Of a stretch of 64,000 bases of DNA, positions 18,010 through 25,897 are shown one piece after another. The DNA lies in the NCBI RefSeq assembly GCF_036289385.1, contig NZ_JAYFFH010000005.1:102996-166995 (forward strand), in the 5' to 3' direction. Position 1 is the stretch's first letter. Each line of letters opens with the position of its first letter. Made by a program: the position numbers and the translations under genes. Under the pieces are notes generated by a model. That model searched no databases and was not told the DNA's origin. It saw only the letters and a list, made by a program, of their open reading frames with translations. This DNA comes from Anaerofustis butyriciformans (GTDB taxonomy: Bacteria; Bacillota; Clostridia; Eubacteriales; Anaerofustaceae).

Positions 18010-19005
18010 TTGAAAAAGATTATTGCACTTTTAGTTAGTGCGTTTGTTTGCTTATCTTGTTTTATTGGGTGTGGAAACAATAAAGATGAGGGACTTGCAA
18101 CTGTGAAAGTCAGCGAAGTTGCTCGTTCAATCTTTTATGCACCTCAATATGCGGCAATTAGTCTTGGATATTTTGAAGAAGAAGGTATAAATATTGAGCT
18201 TACAACAGCACAGGGAGCCGATAAAGTAACTGCTGCGGTTTTAAGCGGGGATAGTGATATTGGGTTTTGCGGTCCGGAAGCAACAATTTATGTTATGCAG
18301 GGAGGTCAAGAGGATTATTTAATAAACTTTGCTCAAGTAACAAAAAAAGATGGATCATTTTTAGTTGGTAGAGAAGACAGTAAAGGTAATTTTAAATATT
18401 CTGATTTAATAGGAAAACATATTATTGCAGGAAGAGCCGGTGGTGTTCCTGAAATGACTCTTGAATATGTACTTAAAAAGAACGGTTTAGATATTAAAAA
18501 AGATGTGACATTAGATACCTCAGTGCAATTTGCTGCAATGGCAGGAACTTTTGTAGGAGGAACCGGTGATTATGTAGCATTGTTTGAACCTAGTGCAACA
18601 GAAGTTGAAGAAAATAAACAAGGATATGTTCTTAAGTCAATAGGTGAAGAAAGCGGTGAAGTTCCTTATACCGTATATAATGCAAGAAAAGGGTTTATAG
18701 AAGAAAATCCAAATCTTATTCAAAGTTTTACAAATGCTGTTTCTAAAGGTTTAAAATACGTAAATAGCGCAAGCAGTGAGGAAATTGCAGATAACATAGC
18801 AGAATTTTTCCCTGATACAGATAAAGATACTTTAGTTAAAGTAATTGACAGATATAAAAGTATTGATGCATGGAATAATACACCTGTTATAACACAAGAT
18901 GCTTTTAACAGACTTCAAGAAATTATGACAATGGCTGGACAGCTTGATGAAAAAGCAGCATATGAAGATTTGGTAAATACTACATTTGCAGAGAAAACAA
19001 AATAA
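18010..19005 (+). CDS. ABC importer substrate-binding lipoprotein (NitT/TauT/NMT1 type)
   Basis: A 331-residue solute-binding lipoprotein, read from a TTG at 18010 that sits seven bases after GGGAGG; the frame opens 30 bases earlier but without a site. The signal peptide KKIIALLVSAFVCLSCFIGC ends in a lipobox with Cys about 21. The mature protein shows the SsuA/THI5-like fold signature: YAPQYAAISLGYFEEEGI, a repeated feature of NMT1-type proteins, and DIGFCGPEA. Substrates of this class include alkanesulfonates, nitrate, riboflavin and thiamine precursors. No riboswitch precedes it, so the ligand stays open. It is first of a three-gene importer operon. Confidence 0.85.
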   Translation: MKKIIALLVSAFVCLSCFIGCGNNKDEGLATVKVSEVARSIFYAPQYAAISLGYFEEEGINIELTTAQGADKVTAAVLSGDSDIGFCGPEATIYVMQGGQEDYLINFAQVTKKDGSFLVGREDSKGNFKYSDLIGKHIIAGRAGGVPEMTLEYVLKKNGLDIKKDVTLDTSVQFAAMAGTFVGGTGDYVALFEPSATEVEENKQGYVLKSIGEESGEVPYTVYNARKGFIEENPNLIQSFTNAVSKGLKYVNSASSEEIADNIAEFFPDTDKDTLVKVIDRYKSIDAWNNTPVITQDAFNRLQEIMTMAGQLDEKAAYEDLVNTTFAEKTK

Positions 19006-19022
19006 ATAAAGGAGTATGAGTG

Positions 19023-19784
19023 ATGAGAAAACCTTTATTGGAAATTAGAGATTTGGTGAAAAACTTTCATACGAAAAACAGCATAATAACTGCAGTAGAA
19101 GGGTTTTCTCTGGATGTATATGAAGGTGAATTTATAGCTTTGGTAGGTCCAAGCGGTTGTGGAAAAAGTACTATTTTATCGATGCTTTCTAATTTGATTA
19201 AGCCAAGCAGCGGTACTTTTGCCATAAACAAACAAAACCCTACAATAGGTTATATGCTGCAACAAGATGAATTGTTTCCTTTTCGTACCATATTAAGTAA
19301 TGCATTACTTGGTCTTGAAATAAGATCAAGAGGAAAAATAGATGATAAAGATAAAAAATATGTAATGGAACTTTTAAAAATGTATGGTTTGGAAAATTTC
19401 ATAAATGCTTATCCAAAGCAATTATCAGGAGGAATGAGGCAGAGAGTTGCTTTAATAAGAACTCTTGCTCTAAAACCCGATATACTTTTGCTTGATGAAC
19501 CATTTTCAGCTCTCGATTATCAAACAAGGCTTGCCGTAAGTGAAGATATAAGTTTGGCTATAAGAAGAAGTAATAAAACTGCAATACTTGTTACTCATGA
19601 TTTATCAGAGGCTATTTCTTTGGCTGACAGGGTGGTTGTAATTTCTCAAAGACCGGCAAATATAAAAAATATATATGAAATTAATCTTTCCGTTGATTCT
19701 TTAAGTCCAGTTGAAAGGCGTAAAGCAAAGGAATTTGCTGATTATTATGATAAAATATGGAGGGATTTGGATGTGCATATATGA
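19023..19784 (+). CDS. ABC importer ATP-binding protein (NitT/TauT type)
   Basis: A 253-residue ATPase with Walker A GPSGCGKST, Q-loop LQQDELFPF, signature LSGGMRQRVAL, Walker B LLLDEP and the switch HDLSEA. It starts at the ATG at 19023 after AAAGGAG. It overlaps the permease gene by 14 bases. Together with the binding protein and permease it forms a complete type I importer. Substrate unknown. Confidence 0.92.
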   Translation: MRKPLLEIRDLVKNFHTKNSIITAVEGFSLDVYEGEFIALVGPSGCGKSTILSMLSNLIKPSSGTFAINKQNPTIGYMLQQDELFPFRTILSNALLGLEIRSRGKIDDKDKKYVMELLKMYGLENFINAYPKQLSGGMRQRVALIRTLALKPDILLLDEPFSALDYQTRLAVSEDISLAIRRSNKTAILVTHDLSEAISLADRVVVISQRPANIKNIYEINLSVDSLSPVERRKAKEFADYYDKIWRDLDVHI

Positions 19785-20580
19785 TGATTTAAAGAAAAAA
19801 GAACATGAAAATTTCTTAAAAAATATAAAAAAAGAAAATTTTATAGTTTTGTTTTGGAAAGTTGCGATTTTAGTATGTTTTGTTTTGATTTGGGAACTAA
19901 GTGCAAAAATGGGATGGATTAATCAATTTATTACATCTTCTCCAAGTAGAATTTTTAAAACAATAGTGGATTTAATAAAAACAAACGGGCTTTATAATCA
20001 CCTCTTTATTACAACTTTTGAAACTGTAATGGGTTTTAGTATAGGTACAATTCTTGGAACGATAATAGCAATGATGTTATGGTGGAGTGATAGGCTTGCA
20101 AAGGTACTTGATCCTTATTTGGTTGTGTTAAATGCTTTACCTAAAGTAGCATTAGGTCCGGTAATAATCGTATGGGCCGGAGCAGGAATGGGTTCTATTT
20201 TAATTATGACTCTTGCAATTTCAATTGTTGCAACAATAATAGGTGTATATTCCGGATTTATGCAAGTCGAGGAAGAAAAGATAATACTGCTTAAGACTTT
20301 TAATGCAACAAAGATGCAAATTTTTTCAAAAGCAGTTTTTCCTTCAAGTATAGAAAATATAATAAATGCTTTAAAAATAAACGTAGGTCTTTCATGGGTA
20401 GGCGTTATAATGGGAGAATTTCTTGTAAGTAAAGAGGGTCTTGGGTACTTAATTGTCTATGGTTCACAGGTATTTAATCTTGATCTTGTTATGGCAGGAG
20501 TCGTTATTTTATCGGCTGTTGCAGGAATTATGTATTTTTTAGTTTCATTCTTAGAGAAAAAAATCATTAAATATAATTAA
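19771..20580 (+). CDS. ABC importer permease (NitT/TauT type)
   Basis: A 269-residue inner membrane permease with about six helices and the EAA-type loop facing the ATPase (NATKMQIFSKAVFPSSIENI). The start is taken at 19771 because GGAGGG precedes it by the normal distance and the gene then overlaps the ATPase stop, implying coupling. Pairs with the two genes upstream. Confidence 0.9.
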   Translation: MCIYDDLKKKEHENFLKNIKKENFIVLFWKVAILVCFVLIWELSAKMGWINQFITSSPSRIFKTIVDLIKTNGLYNHLFITTFETVMGFSIGTILGTIIAMMLWWSDRLAKVLDPYLVVLNALPKVALGPVIIVWAGAGMGSILIMTLAISIVATIIGVYSGFMQVEEEKIILLKTFNATKMQIFSKAVFPSSIENIINALKINVGLSWVGVIMGEFLVSKEGLGYLIVYGSQVFNLDLVMAGVVILSAVAGIMYFLVSFLEKKIIKYN

Positions 20581-20586
20581 AATATA

Positions 20587-20615
20587 TTGAAAAATTTTCA
20601 CTTATCGTATATAAT
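20587..20615 (+). promoter_or_regulatory. Promoter upstream of the GpsA-like/RpiB operon
   Basis: TTGAAA (20587-20592), 17-base spacer, perfect TATAAT (20610-20615). A strong hairpin with T-run lies only about 35-80 bases downstream of the predicted start, before the gene. Confidence 0.7.
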
Positions 20616-20654
20616 AAATATAACTTAATAGAAAGTTTTGGAAGAGAATTAGAG

Positions 20655-20707
20655 AAACCATAACGAAATGCACATGTTACATGTGTTATTATGTTATGGT
20701 TTTTTTA
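20655..20707 (+). terminator. Terminator or attenuator in front of the GpsA-like gene
   Basis: Two-tier hairpin: outer stem AAACCATAAC/GTTATGGTTT (20655-20664 with 20693-20702) and inner stem CACATG/CATGTG (20671-20676 with 20680-20685), then six or more T. It can end the ABC importer transcript and also sits inside the leader of the promoter at 20587. Confidence 0.8.
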
Positions 20708-20748
20708 TATAAAATATAGTAATTAAAATAAAGAGAGGTACATATAAT

Positions 20749-21819
20749 ATGGCTAATGTAACAATTCTTGGTGCAGGGGCGATGGGAAGTGCCCTTTCTA
20801 CTCCACTTAGAAAGAACGGACACAATGTAAACTTATGGGGGACTCATCTTGATACTGAAATTATCGATCAGTTGAAAAAAGACGGAACTCATATAAAACA
20901 CAAATGTAAACTTGCAGACGGAATTAAGTATTTTTACAATGAAGAACTTGAACAAGCTATGGAAGGCGCAGATTTAGTTATAATGGGTATAACAAGCGAC
21001 GGTCTTGCAAGTGTATTTAAAAAAGCAATTCCTTATTTAAAAGAAGGAATGGTTGTAGGTAGTGTTTCAAAAGGTTTTGAATACGATCTTGAACAAAAAG
21101 ACAAAGTAATTATTCTTCCTGATATTTTAGAACAATTACTTCCTGAAGAATTAAAAGGAAAAATTCCTTTGGTATTTGTTGGCGGACCATGTAAAGCTGT
21201 AGAAGTTGTATGGGAATGTCCAAACTCAGTAGATTATGCAAGCAGAGATATTGAAGCAGCAAAATATATGAGAAGTCTTCTTGCAACAGATAAATATAAT
21301 GTAGGTGTTACAACTGATGTAATCGGACTTGAAATTTGTGCGGCAATGAAAAATGCTTATTCAATCGGTCTTGGAATGGCTGAAGGTTTTAAAGAACTTG
21401 AAGGTAAAAACAACAATAACTGTAAAGCAGCTTTATTCACATTTGCAGTTGCTGAAATGGGCGTTTTAACAAAAGCAATGGGCGGAAGTTATGCTTCTGT
21501 TATAGGTCAACCGGGTGTTGGAGATCTTGAAATTACATGTGAAGCAGGAAGAAACAGAATTTTAGGTGAAGTTGTAGGTGCTGGGACTCCGGGAACAAAA
21601 GCCATAAAGAAAATGAGAGATGAAGATATAACAGTTGAAGGTTATAATGCGATAAAATTTGCTTGGGAACTTGTAGCTCAACTTGAAGAAAAAGGAGTAT
21701 TAAAAAGAGAAAAACTTCCTTTCTTGGAAGCTTTGTATGAAATTTTATACAACGATGCTCCATCATATGAAACAATCGTTAAAGTAATGAATAAATGTAC
21801 AGGTTTTGATTACGAATAG
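20749..21819 (+). CDS. GpsA-like NAD(P)-dependent glycerol-3-phosphate dehydrogenase family protein
   Basis: A 356-residue dehydrogenase with the N-terminal Rossmann signature ILGAGAMGSAL and C-terminal blocks AAMKNAYSIGLGMAEGF and GQPGVGDLEITCEAGRNRILGE, which align with the catalytic Lys region and GDLxxT-RN signature of GpsA. It diverges from housekeeping GpsA (HVGGPCKAVEV in place of the usual SGPSFA block), and its operon partner is an RpiB-family isomerase. It may act on a tetritol- or pentitol-phosphate or a related polyol phosphate rather than make sn-glycerol-3-P for lipids; that is inference from context. Confidence 0.8.
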   Translation: MANVTILGAGAMGSALSTPLRKNGHNVNLWGTHLDTEIIDQLKKDGTHIKHKCKLADGIKYFYNEELEQAMEGADLVIMGITSDGLASVFKKAIPYLKEGMVVGSVSKGFEYDLEQKDKVIILPDILEQLLPEELKGKIPLVFVGGPCKAVEVVWECPNSVDYASRDIEAAKYMRSLLATDKYNVGVTTDVIGLEICAAMKNAYSIGLGMAEGFKELEGKNNNNCKAALFTFAVAEMGVLTKAMGGSYASVIGQPGVGDLEITCEAGRNRILGEVVGAGTPGTKAIKKMRDEDITVEGYNAIKFAWELVAQLEEKGVLKREKLPFLEALYEILYNDAPSYETIVKVMNKCTGFDYE

Positions 21820-21829
21820 GAGGAAGAAT

Positions 21830-22288
21830 ATGAAAAAAATAGTATTAGGTGCAGATGCAGTAGGTTTACTTTTAAAGGATGAAATTGTTAAATTTTTACA
21901 AGACGAAGGATACGAAGTAACTGATTTAGGAGTTAAAGATGAAAATGATAAAACTTTTTATGCTCATATAGCAGAAAAAGTTGCATTAGCCGTAAGAGAT
22001 GAAGATTATGACAGAGGTTTATTATTCTGCGGAACAGGTATTGGAATGAGTATTGCTGCCAATAAAGTTCCTGGAGTATGTGCAACTGTTTGTCATGACC
22101 CATATTCAGCAGAAAGAGCAAGCTTAAGCAACAATGCACAAATTATCACTATGGGATACAGAGTTATTGGTAAAGAAACAGCAAAAGTTGTTTTAAAACA
22201 CTGGTTAGACAATGACTTTGAACAAGGTTGTAAGAGTCAAAGCAACGTTGATGAAGTAATGAAGCTTGACGAAAAATATCGTAAATAA
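21830..22288 (+). CDS. rpiB: RpiB/LacAB-family sugar-phosphate isomerase
   Basis: A 152-residue isomerase of the RpiB/LacA/LacB family. The active-site Cys is C67 in FCGTGIGMSIAANKVPGVCA, followed by CHDPYSAERASLSNNAQIITMG, both hallmarks. The N-terminal motif reads GADAVGLLLK where ribose-5-P isomerase B usually has GxDHxGxxLK, so the substrate may not be ribose-5-phosphate; relatives act on erythrulose-, allose- or galactose-phosphates. The start at 21830 has AGGAGG immediately upstream. It lies 10 bases after the GpsA-like gene, ending in a strong terminator. Confidence 0.85.
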   Translation: MKKIVLGADAVGLLLKDEIVKFLQDEGYEVTDLGVKDENDKTFYAHIAEKVALAVRDEDYDRGLLFCGTGIGMSIAANKVPGVCATVCHDPYSAERASLSNNAQIITMGYRVIGKETAKVVLKHWLDNDFEQGCKSQSNVDEVMKLDEKYRK

Positions 22289-22334
22289 TTATTTTAATAA
22301 TTATATATGTTTACCATTTTTTCTTTTTGGTAGG

Positions 22335-22358
22335 AAAGCCGCTTTTAGCGGCTTTTTT
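22335..22358 (+). terminator. Terminator after rpiB-family gene
   Basis: AAAGCCGCT (22335-22343), TTT loop, AGCGGCTTT (22347-22355) and further T residues. Confidence 0.9.
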
Positions 22359-22364
22359 ACATAT

Positions 22365-22392
22365 AAAAAAAGAACCTTATCGGTTCTTTTTT
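22365..22392. terminator. Terminator of the murT-gatD-like operon
   Basis: AAAAAGAACC (22367-22376), TTATC loop, GGTTCTTTTT (22382-22391). It functions for the minus-strand operon; the GatD-like stop codon (22391-22393) overlaps it. Confidence 0.85.
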
Positions 22393-23143
22393 ATTGAACA
22401 GGTTCTTTTTTACTTATAAAGTCTTTTATTGTTTCTTTTGAAGCTTCTTCAATAGAAAAATCTAAATCGATATTTTTAATTTCAATATCTTTTTTATTTG
22501 CTATATCTAGTAATATTTCTTTTGTTAACCATGGATTTTTAATAAAAACAGGTCCTAATGCATTTGTATAAATTAAATTATTTTTTCTTGCTCCTTCTTT
22601 ATGGTTTTTGTCATTTCCAAGTCCGTAGTTTACACTTCCGAAAGGAGTAATTTCATCACTGTTAAAAGTCATGTCAATTGAATTAATTTGGCATGATATT
22701 ATTTCCATATCTTTACCATCTATATTAGCATTAAATGTTAAATCATCACCATATATCCATTTTCTTTCTGTTGCTGTCATATCAAATACATTTAAGCCTT
22801 CTTTTTCTCTTCCGTCTTCAAATTTAATATTTTTTGCAAGTATTGCACCTGTTGTGCCAATTGCAAACATATATTTATTTTCGTTTACGTATTTCTCAAA
22901 TTCGTCTCTTTGATTATTAAAAGTTTCTACTATTGTGTCCATTACTTTTAATTCTCCAGGAGATAAAAGTATAATATCGAATTTGTCAAAGTCAATTTTT
23001 TCGTTTGGGCTGTCAATTCTTGTAGTTTTTAATTCTATACCCATTTCTTTTGCTATTTTCTCAAAAGCAAGAACATTTCCTCTGTCTCCGTGAAGGTTTA
23101 ATATATCGGCATAAAGGTAAGCTAAATTAATTTCTTTTCCCAT
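22391..23143 (-). CDS. GatD-like class I amidotransferase homologue lacking catalytic Cys and His
   Basis: The 250 residues align along their length with GatD, the glutaminase half of the MurT/GatD enzyme that amidates lipid II D-glutamate. LNLHGDRGNVLAFEKIAKE at the N-terminus and NYGLGND further on are diagnostic. The nucleophile elbow normally reads ICGGYQ but is AIGTTG here (Gly-96 in place of Cys), and the TYLHGP histidine block is TNALGP (Leu-196 in place of His). The GGG oxyanion block is SPG. The protein is therefore unlikely to hydrolyse glutamine. It remains paired with a MurT-like gene 9 bases upstream, so it may be a structural or regulatory subunit. Confidence 0.75.
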   Translation of the reverse strand: MGKEINLAYLYADILNLHGDRGNVLAFEKIAKEMGIELKTTRIDSPNEKIDFDKFDIILLSPGELKVMDTIVETFNNQRDEFEKYVNENKYMFAIGTTGAILAKNIKFEDGREKEGLNVFDMTATERKWIYGDDLTFNANIDGKDMEIISCQINSIDMTFNSDEITPFGSVNYGLGNDKNHKEGARKNNLIYTNALGPVFIKNPWLTKEILLDIANKKDIEIKNIDLDFSIEEASKETIKDFISKKEPVQ

Positions 23144-23152
23144 TTTTTTCTC

Positions 23153-24502
23153 CTATAAATTGTTTTTCTTAACATAATTTTTGATATCTATAAATGTTTC
23201 AAGCCATGTTATTAAATAAACATTTTTACATTCAGCTTCATCTACTTTTTCAAGTATTTTTTCTACATCATCTGTATTTAATATATCTATTTTATCTTTT
23301 TCAACACCTTCATAGATAAATCTGTTTGCAGTGTCATAACATACATATTCAGAGAATGCGATATATTTTTTTATATTTGAATTAACAAGTGGTGTGAAAT
23401 TACAGTCATATGCATAGAATGTGTTTGTATAGTGAGGTGGCTCGTCTTTTATTATACAAAGTCCTAGTATAAATGTTTTTTCTGTTTTATCATTAGCCAC
23501 TACATCTATGGCAGATTGTAATGTTTCAGGGTTTTCTTGTTTGATTCTTATATATTTAAGTTCTTTATCTTTATACTTAATTGTTTCTATTCTTCCGCCA
23601 ATATTAACAAAAGTATTAAATGAATGTTGCATTTGTTCTTTTGTAAGTCCAAGTTTGTCGGCAAGTGCTATAACAAGAGCATAGTTATACATCATGAAAG
23701 GAACGTTATATGGCATTTTGAATGTTGTTCCATCATAAGTAAAAGTTGCGTTTTCAAAATCAACGTCTTTCATTTGATAAACAGGTTTGTCTTCGCTTTT
23801 AAAACCACAGTTTGTACAATTAAAATTACCTACATTGTCAACATTGTAATAATTAAAGTTAACTTTATGATTACATTTTGGACAAGGCATTGTAACAGCA
23901 AGCCTGTCATTATCAACTACAGATCTTTCATTTCTTTCAACACTGTAATATGTTATATCATCTGCAAAGTCTTCAAATGATTTACTTCTTGGTTCTTCAT
24001 TGTTTAAATATAAATGCATATCTTTTGTTACAACATCTTTTATTTTTCTATAAATAAAGTCAGGGTCAGCATTTCTGTGTACTTGGTCTTTTTGAAGATT
24101 TGTTATAACAAGATGTTTTGCTGGGATAACTCTGTGAATGTTTTTTAATGATCTTTCATCTATTTCAAAAACAAAATATTCAGGCTTTAATTTTCCGGTT
24201 AAAGTAGAGTTTTTGATTAATGTTGTTGTTATTCCGGCAATTAAATTTGCACCTTCAAGATTTGATGCAACGCTGTAATTGTTTGATTTTAAGACATGGT
24301 GTATTAAGTTTGTAGTTGTAGATTTTCCGTTTGTTCCAGTTACAAATATTACTTTATTGTAGTCAATATTCTTAAATCCCAAAGGAAAATTTTTATTAAG
24401 CTTTAAAGCTATTTTACCGGGAAGGTCTGTTCCTCTGGTTTTATCAATAATATTAATAAGCAGGATAATCAATTTAGATATTATCATATCAATATAAAAC
24501 AT
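23153..24502 (-). CDS. murT: MurT-like Mur ligase family protein (DUF1727)
   Basis: A 449-residue Mur-ligase-like ATPase. It has an N-terminal hydrophobic helix, the P-loop GTNGKSTTTN, FEIDERSL, the MurT-specific zinc ribbon CPKCNH...CTNCGF, and a C-terminal DUF1727 domain. In the known system MurT activates the D-Glu carboxylate of lipid II and GatD delivers ammonia. Here the usual NLFRDQLDRYGE reads NLQKDQVHRNAD, and the late SWIWDxDFE block is altered to FYAYDCNFTPL, so it is a divergent member. Cytoplasmic face of the membrane. The gene name reflects family, not proven substrate. Confidence 0.75.
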   Translation of the reverse strand: MFYIDMIISKLIILLINIIDKTRGTDLPGKIALKLNKNFPLGFKNIDYNKVIFVTGTNGKSTTTNLIHHVLKSNNYSVASNLEGANLIAGITTTLIKNSTLTGKLKPEYFVFEIDERSLKNIHRVIPAKHLVITNLQKDQVHRNADPDFIYRKIKDVVTKDMHLYLNNEEPRSKSFEDFADDITYYSVERNERSVVDNDRLAVTMPCPKCNHKVNFNYYNVDNVGNFNCTNCGFKSEDKPVYQMKDVDFENATFTYDGTTFKMPYNVPFMMYNYALVIALADKLGLTKEQMQHSFNTFVNIGGRIETIKYKDKELKYIRIKQENPETLQSAIDVVANDKTEKTFILGLCIIKDEPPHYTNTFYAYDCNFTPLVNSNIKKYIAFSEYVCYDTANRFIYEGVEKDKIDILNTDDVEKILEKVDEAECKNVYLITWLETFIDIKNYVKKNNL

Positions 24503-24681
24503 ACATCGTACCTCTTTTTCTTATATTTTACGGTAAATTATTGTATCATAACTATAAAAAAAAGTATAGTGATTATTAATTTGTCTGAAAATTAAATTTC
24601 TATTATATTTTTAATTATGTTACATTTGGTTTCGTAAGAAAAACAAAAAAAACTTTTTTTTGCTTGTTGTCTTTAAAATCT

Positions 24682-24710
24682 TTGACAAAAGAAACTTTGT
24701 AAAGTATAAT
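24682..24710 (+). promoter_or_regulatory. Strong sigma-A promoter
   Basis: TTGACA (24682-24687), 17-base spacer, TATAAT (24705-24710), all consensus, about 30 bases before the glycerophosphotransferase start. No terminator is visible until 31.0 kb, so it may drive all four genes downstream. Confidence 0.85.
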
Positions 24711-24739
24711 ATATTCAAAGCTAAAATATGAGGTTTTTT

Positions 24740-25879
24740 ATGAATAATATAGAATACATTTTATCTAATATATTTTTGCATTTATTTTATTATATATTCT
24801 TTTTTATTCCAATAAATAAGAAGAAGATAACTTTTGCTTCTCCAAGGAATACTATTTTAGAAGGAAATATTAAGTATATATATAGAGCATTATATGAAAA
24901 GCGTAAAGATTATAAATACATTTTTTTATTTGAAAAATATAGTTACTCTTTTTTAGGGAAAATTTTTTATTTATTTAGATTAATAAGAGGGGTATATCAT
25001 TTATCAACTTCAAAAGTTTTTATTTTAGATAATGCATATTTCCCTGTTCATATAATTAAACATAAAAAAGGAACTACTGTAATACAAGTTTGGCATGGTG
25101 GTGGTGTATTTAAAAAGTTTGGAAATGACTGCGAAAATGTTGGAGAAAAGACTGAAGATAAGTTTAGACATAAAAATTATGATTTATGTATTATGGGTAG
25201 TGATTTTTCAAAAAAACATTTTGCAACAGCAACTGGGACAAGTTTGGATAAAATTATTGTTTTAGGTTGTGCAAGAACAGATTTGTTTTTTGATGATTCA
25301 AAACTTGAAAGAGTTAAAAATGAATTTTATGAAAAATATCCTAATTTGAAAAATAAAAAAATCATTTTATATGCACCTACATTTAGAGGTAGAGGAAGTA
25401 ATGCTTATTGTGAATGTCATTTAGATAGAGATGAAATGGAAAAAGAGTTAAAAGATTTAGGTTATGTATTACTATATAAACCTCATTTAAGTGCAGTAGC
25501 TGAATATAACGAAGAAGATTCATTTTTAATAAATTTAGATAAAGATGATATATTAAATAAATTGATGCCTGTTTGTGATATTTTTATTACGGATTATTCT
25601 TCATCAATAATAGAATATGCAATTTTGAAAAAACCTCTTATTTTATATGCTTATGATGTTAAAGAATATGAGAAAAATCCGGGCTTTTATCAAGATTATG
25701 AAAAAGAAACTATAGGTGAAAAGGCCTATACAACAAAGGAGGTTATTAAACTTATTAAAGAAAATAATTTTAATTTTGACAATTATGATGAATTTATAAA
25801 TGTTCACTATAAATTCCTTGATGGTAAAAGCTCACAAAGAGCTGCAGACTATATTATAAATAATTTAATGGAAAAATAA
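24740..25879 (+). CDS. CDP-glycerol:glycerophosphate glycerophosphotransferase family protein
   Basis: A 379-residue TagB/TagF-type transferase (PF04464) that would move glycerol-phosphate (or ribitol-phosphate) from a CDP carrier to a teichoic-acid-like or other surface polymer. Conserved blocks: VIQVWHGGG, LGCARTDLF, LYAPTFRGRG, and FITDYSSSIIEYA. The first ~30 residues are hydrophobic and probably peripheral to the membrane. I take the ATG at 24740, which has GAGG at good distance, over 24728. It is followed 18 bases later by the E2 gene of a 2-oxoacid dehydrogenase, with no terminator between. Confidence 0.85.
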   Translation: MNNIEYILSNIFLHLFYYIFFFIPINKKKITFASPRNTILEGNIKYIYRALYEKRKDYKYIFLFEKYSYSFLGKIFYLFRLIRGVYHLSTSKVFILDNAYFPVHIIKHKKGTTVIQVWHGGGVFKKFGNDCENVGEKTEDKFRHKNYDLCIMGSDFSKKHFATATGTSLDKIIVLGCARTDLFFDDSKLERVKNEFYEKYPNLKNKKIILYAPTFRGRGSNAYCECHLDRDEMEKELKDLGYVLLYKPHLSAVAEYNEEDSFLINLDKDDILNKLMPVCDIFITDYSSSIIEYAILKKPLILYAYDVKEYEKNPGFYQDYEKETIGEKAYTTKEVIKLIKENNFNFDNYDEFINVHYKFLDGKSSQRAADYIINNLMEK

Positions 25880-25897
25880 ATTTTTAAGGAGGTAATT

